Shown here in pieces: positions 31,042 to 33,745 of a DNA stretch of 33,745 nucleotides. Under the pieces are notes generated by a model. That model ran no database searches and had not been told where the DNA came from. It saw nothing but the letters and a program-made list of their open reading frames with translations. Source of the DNA: Kiritimatiellota bacterium. GTDB lineage: Bacteria; Verrucomicrobiota; Kiritimatiellia; Kiritimatiellales; Tichowtungiaceae. Position 1 is the stretch's first letter, and each line of letters starts with the position of its first letter. Where the stretch lies: positions 1 to 33,745 of the forward strand of contig JACNKZ010000061.1 in the NCBI GenBank assembly GCA_014381785.1, in the 5' to 3' direction. Position numbers and translations under genes: made by a program.

Positions 31042-31302
31042 TCAGGGATGAGCAAACACCATCTGTTGAACTTCAACGCCGTCAATGGCTTTGAGCGTTG
31101 CGGTCAGCTCAGCCGCCACGGCATCGTCGTCGACCATTTCCAGCAGAATCAGTCCATTCGGTGAACAGAGATTTGTATCCGCCTCATGCAGCCCCAGCCG
31201 GGTCCGGATGGAACATCCGAATTGGGTAAAGGCCTCCTGCACCTGCCCCGCGTGCTGCACCCGTTCGGTAATATGAACCCCGATGATAATATGTTTATCC
31301 AT
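31042..31302 (-). CDS. Small ferredoxin-like (ACT/NikR-C-type) protein, possibly hydrogenase-associated (TM1266-like)
   Basis: An 86-residue soluble protein from the ATG at 31302, which has AAGGAG 6 bp upstream (an in-frame ATG at 31329 lacks one). The sequence DKHIIIGVHITERVQHAGQV, then FGCSIRTRLGLHEAD, CSPNGLILLEM and GVEVQQMVFAHP gives a beta-alpha-beta, beta-alpha-beta pattern. It resembles the small putative regulators found next to iron-only hydrogenases (TM1266 family), and a hydrogenase maturation protease gene is its neighbour. The family assignment is from memory of the pattern and is only moderately secure. Confidence 0.6.
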   Translation of the reverse strand: MDKHIIIGVHITERVQHAGQVQEAFTQFGCSIRTRLGLHEADTNLCSPNGLILLEMVDDDAVAAELTATLKAIDGVEVQQMVFAHP

Positions 31303-31336
31303 ATCTGCTCCTTTCTGTCGCAATGACATATCTCTT

Positions 31337-31512
31337 GACCGGATAACAGGATCCCAAGGATGTCCTTAAACTGCCCCCGTCCCGTTGATCAGAATCTCTC
31401 TTTTTATAAAGCCTGTCTCTATATTGTTTTCCCAGAAAATATACTCCATTCACAGTCGGCGCTACGCTTCTGATTATCTGGACTTAAATCCTATACATCC
31501 TGTTATCCCGTC
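31337..31512. repeat. Inverted element bounded by GACCGGATAACAGGAT / ATCCTGTTATCCCGTC (copy 3)
   Basis: Ends match those at 16273-16363 and 30566-30749. It fills the gap between the two hydrogenase-associated genes. No gene inside. Confidence 0.75.
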
Positions 31513-31519
31513 CAAAAAA

Positions 31520-32074
31520 TTATTTCTCACCGGTCATGACCAGCAACTGGGTTTTTAAAAAATCAACGGCCCGATCCAGATTCTCTTTTGCCTTTTCAGA
31601 GAGCATTTCACCAAACTCATTAAACTCGTACCCCCGAATGGCGAGCATATAAGCCTTCGGTTCGGCATGGAAGAGATCTCTCACCATTCCCATCAGCTGC
31701 GGAGCGCTGACGCTGTGCGAAGAAAACGACAGCCCGCCCTCCTCCGCAATCACGGGCGAAAACGTGAACGGCGGCTCCGCATCCGTCGACGCATCCGCAA
31801 AAATCACCACATCCACCTCCGCGATCTGCGCGGCATCCTCCACATTCAGCTGATAGTTCGTCTCAATCGTCAAGGCAGGCGGGACGCTCCGAAGTGTCGC
31901 GAGTTTCCGACCTGTGGTACGCCTGTCCGCCATAGCCTTGGCGACGGCGGAAGCTCCGGCGAAGGGGAACTTTTCGGGTGCGGGCTCAGCCTGCTGGAAA
32001 CGTTCGGCCAACGCGGGGCCGAGGCCGTCATCGAGCCGCCCGGGATTACCGTATCCAATCAGTAGAATTTTCAT
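31520..32074 (-). CDS. Hydrogenase maturation protease with a repeat-derived insertion
   Basis: A 184-residue protein of the HyaD/HycI endopeptidase family, which trims the C-terminus of a [NiFe]-hydrogenase large subunit. The N-terminus KILLIGYGNPGRLDDGLGP has the family's nickel-sensing Asp/Glu region; after it come ETNYQLNVEDAAQIAEVDVV and SHSVSAPQLMGM. Members are usually 150-160 residues. The excess is residues about 33-66 (from EKFPFAGASAVAKAM to RKLATLRSVPPA), encoded by 31872-31975, which contains the hairpin TCCGCC-N14-GGCGGA and looks like intergenic repeat DNA kept in frame. AAGGA precedes the ATG. No hydrogenase structural gene is in the window. Confidence 0.85.
   Translation of the reverse strand: MKILLIGYGNPGRLDDGLGPALAERFQQAEPAPEKFPFAGASAVAKAMADRRTTGRKLATLRSVPPALTIETNYQLNVEDAAQIAEVDVVIFADASTDAEPPFTFSPVIAEEGGLSFSSHSVSAPQLMGMVRDLFHAEPKAYMLAIRGYEFNEFGEMLSEKAKENLDRAVDFLKTQLLVMTGEK
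31872..31975. repeat. Palindromic repeat inside the hydrogenase protease gene
   Basis: About 104 bp that the protein family does not explain. It contains GCGGGACGCTCCGAAGTG and the inverted repeat TCCGCC (31926-31931) / GGCGGA (31946-31951) around GCC-TT-GGC. The word TCCGAAGT is shared with the hairpin element at 16287-16294. Confidence 0.6.
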
Positions 32075-32147
32075 TATTTCAATCCTTCACCAACCCCGCA
32101 TCCCGACACGAAGTGAGGCTGGCGCAAAACAACAGCAGCAAAGCGGC

Positions 32148-32224
32148 AATCCCGCACCTCGCATCCCGAATCTCATATCCCGCACCCCGCATCCCGAATC
32201 TCGCATCCTGCATCTCGTATCCCC
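32148..32224. repeat. Intergenic 7-bp tandem array (NAYCYCG units)
   Basis: Eleven 7-bp units in a row: AATCCCG, CACCTCG, CATCCCG, AATCTCA, TATCCCG, CACCCCG, CATCCCG, AATCTCG, CATCCTG, CATCTCG, TATCCCC. It ends at the stop codon of the integrase gene. The reverse complement is the unit found inside the genes at 855-1718 and 15145-16248. Confidence 0.88.
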
Positions 32225-33487
32225 CTATAACGTATCAAGAGGGCTTTGAGGCCGTGCGCTCATGGTGCGCACCACATGGGTGTAGATCATCGTCGTGTCG
32301 ACACTTTTGTGGCCGAGCAACTCCTGTACCTCGCGGATGTTCACCCCCTGCATCAGCAGATGAGTCGCGAAACTGTGGCGCAACGTATGAATCGTCACGT
32401 GCTTGGCAATATCCGCAACAGAAACCGCATTTCTAATCGCAGTCTGCATGATGGTCTCGCTTACGTGATGACGGCGGGTTTTCCCGCTCTCCGGGTCTAC
32501 CGACAGATTTTTCGCCGGAAAGACATACTGCCAGCCCCACTCCTTCGGGGCTTTGGGATACTTTCTGGCAAGCGCATTCGGCAGCCACACCGCGCCAGCC
32601 CCCTTTTCGAGATCCGCCGCGTGCAAGGCGCGCACGCGCTCCAAATGGGCTTTCAAATCCGGCATCAAACTGGCGGGAAGAATGGTCGACCGGTCCTTGT
32701 CTCCCTTACCGGAACGAACCGAAAGAACCCCACTGTCAAAATCCAGATCCTTCACGCGAAGGCGGATTGTCTCAGACACACGGAGGCCTGCACCGTAGGT
32801 CAGTCGCAGCATCAGGCCGGCCGTTCCTTCTGCGGCGGACAGCAACCGTCCCGTCTCTTCAACCGAAAGGACAACCGGCAACTTCGGCCCGCGCTTTGCC
32901 CGCACCGAGTTAATCTCGGGCAAATCCACTCTTAATGTTTCACGAAACAGGAATAGGACAGAATTAAAGGCCTGATTCTGCGTCGAAGATGCCACATTTC
33001 GCTGGGTTGCCAGATAAGAGAGGTAGGCCCGCACCGTATCTGGCGAGTTCCATTCCAGCTTATGGCCTTTGGCATACCGAAAATAACGATCCACCCACCC
33101 TGTATACGTTTCCAGAGTTTTAGGCGAATAATGGCGCAGCTTTAACAGTTCCTTCATCTGTCGCATGGCTTGTTGACTATCCGACAGCAAAAGCTCCCGT
33201 TTTGGATTTTCCGGCTCAGCAATTCCCTGCTTTGCGGGCAAATAAACATTCAGGTAAAGCTCCACCGCCTTCATGGCCTGCCGCAATTGCCAGTCTTGTA
33301 CTGAATCATCGCGGGCTAATTGATCGGAGAAGCACTGTAGCAAATCACTTTCAGACAAGTGCGCCCGGTCGAATTCTGAACGCAGAAAGCGTAAAATCCA
33401 GTTGATGTAATACGGAAGGTGCTCATTATTCACCAGATTCCGACTGCGCACAAAATCCTCAAACGGTTCCAAATCAATATATTGCAC
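32225..33487 (-). CDS. Integron integrase (IntI-type tyrosine recombinase) with N-terminal extension
   Basis: A 420-residue recombinase. Catalytic residues: R236 in YGAGLRVSE, H367 and R370 in HTLRHSFATHLL, H393 in LGHKSVDTT and the nucleophile Y402 in IYTHV. The IntI-specific extra domain is clear at about 287-340 (ALHAADLEKGAGAV, LPNALARKYPKAPKEWGWQYVFPA region, then SGKTRRHHV). IntI1 has 337 residues; the extra length here is an N-terminal helical region (about 1-100) that looks like another core-binding-like unit before the usual one (LRHYSPKTLETYTGWVDRYF). The start is GTG at 33487 with an excellent GGGGAGG 6 bp upstream. In integrons cassettes lie on the upstream side, here beyond the right window edge. 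Confidence 0.9.
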   Translation of the reverse strand: MQYIDLEPFEDFVRSRNLVNNEHLPYYINWILRFLRSEFDRAHLSESDLLQCFSDQLARDDSVQDWQLRQAMKAVELYLNVYLPAKQGIAEPENPKRELLLSDSQQAMRQMKELLKLRHYSPKTLETYTGWVDRYFRYAKGHKLEWNSPDTVRAYLSYLATQRNVASSTQNQAFNSVLFLFRETLRVDLPEINSVRAKRGPKLPVVLSVEETGRLLSAAEGTAGLMLRLTYGAGLRVSETIRLRVKDLDFDSGVLSVRSGKGDKDRSTILPASLMPDLKAHLERVRALHAADLEKGAGAVWLPNALARKYPKAPKEWGWQYVFPAKNLSVDPESGKTRRHHVSETIMQTAIRNAVSVADIAKHVTIHTLRHSFATHLLMQGVNIREVQELLGHKSVDTTMIYTHVVRTMSARPQSPLDTL

Positions 33488-33745
33488 AACAAACCTCCCC
33501 TAATATCGAAATATCAGACTGTCATATATCATCATATTGAAGGGGTAAAAAGGCAGAAATTAGGGCGAAACCAGTCAAATTCACCATTGGGGAACCCGAA
33601 TATATGGTTGTCAGATATCAAGGGAAAGTTGATATCAAAATTATAAAACAAAGGGTTTAAAGGGTCGCAATGCTTGACAATCACCTATAAGCTATACGGC
33701 AATTCAAGTTGACCGGAAATAAAGACAGCTCACTCATTAAACGTT
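33488..33745. other. Integrase upstream region, possible attI/Pc zone
   Basis: 258 bp of AT-rich DNA with no gene. It has repeated ATATCA words, a perfect palindrome TTGATATCAA (33629-33638), an isolated TTGACA (33674-33679) without a well-spaced -10, and ends in CATTAAACGTT. An attI site would be expected here; the terminal GTT could be the start of a GTTRRRY core but the rest lies outside the window. Confidence 0.4.

Noticed and set aside
32148-32224. Possible CRISPR-like array
   Set aside because: Units are 7 bp with no spacers and there are no cas genes.
33488-33560. LexA box controlling the integrase
   Set aside because: CTGT at about 33519 has no partner at the right distance; no SOS-type site could be supported.
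33674-33679. TTGACA as integron cassette promoter Pc
   Set aside because: No acceptable -10 at 16-18 bp; TATACG is only 13 bp away. Mentioned only as a weak sign.

Overview
The window looks like bacterial chromosome from the PVC superphylum, most like Kiritimatiellota/Verrucomicrobiota. This is an inference from gene content and style: complete Gram-negative Kdo/Lpt genes, a GH9 cellulase with calcium-binding repeats, a beta-rich surface protein with PVC-style domains, and intergenic DNA crowded with small palindromic repeats. No rRNA, CRISPR array or phage module is visible. One tRNA (Pro-GGG) is present.

Layout. 1-4534 (minus): one operon for LPS core synthesis and export, in transcription order dCMP deaminase, DUF3108 protein, kdsB, kdsA, an LptC-LptA fusion, lptB and hpf (cut by the window edge). 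4652-4728: tRNA-Pro. 4801-6505 (plus): serine O-acetyltransferase, then rpmI-rplT without infC, closed by a terminator. 6582-9762 (plus): a tight membrane cassette (GT39 transferase, PAP2 phosphatase, GT2 transferase, LpxB N-domain protein) meeting a second GT39 gene on the minus strand (9759-11336). 11425-13440 (minus): LptF/G permease and folD. 13505-14289 (plus): DUF167 and DUF456 genes. 14266-14991 (minus): LOG-family protein. 15145-16248 (plus): a GT-B glycosyltransferase carrying an in-frame repeat. 16481-18370 (minus): htpG.

18677-20996 holds a surface-protein gene and a YfcE-type phosphodiesterase gene that run tail to tail into each other, both truncated at the same point near 20663. 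21075-25167 (plus): argC, a DUF454 gene preceded by a G10 tract, an O-antigen-ligase-like gene and a GT4 transferase. 25328-28639 (minus): an 1103-residue GH9 cellulase whose upstream region is duplicated. 29077-30530 (plus): an ExeA/ExeB-like pair. 30531-32224: repeat-rich DNA with two hydrogenase-associated genes. 32225-33487 (minus): an integron integrase with a long N-terminal extension. The short non-coding stretch after it is where attI would be expected, at the right edge.

The main discovery-type signal is the repeat biology. The 15-bp palindrome TTCCAA-N3-TTGGAA occurs ten times perfectly in 33.7 kb, in genes and between them. A 7-bp tandem repeat (unit like GGATTCG) occurs as an intergenic array and also inside two reading frames. 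Another repeat-like, palindrome-bearing segment appears in frame inside the hydrogenase maturation protease. Several further inverted-repeat element types fill the intergenic gaps. Together this suggests a genome where small repeats spread and are sometimes accepted into proteins.
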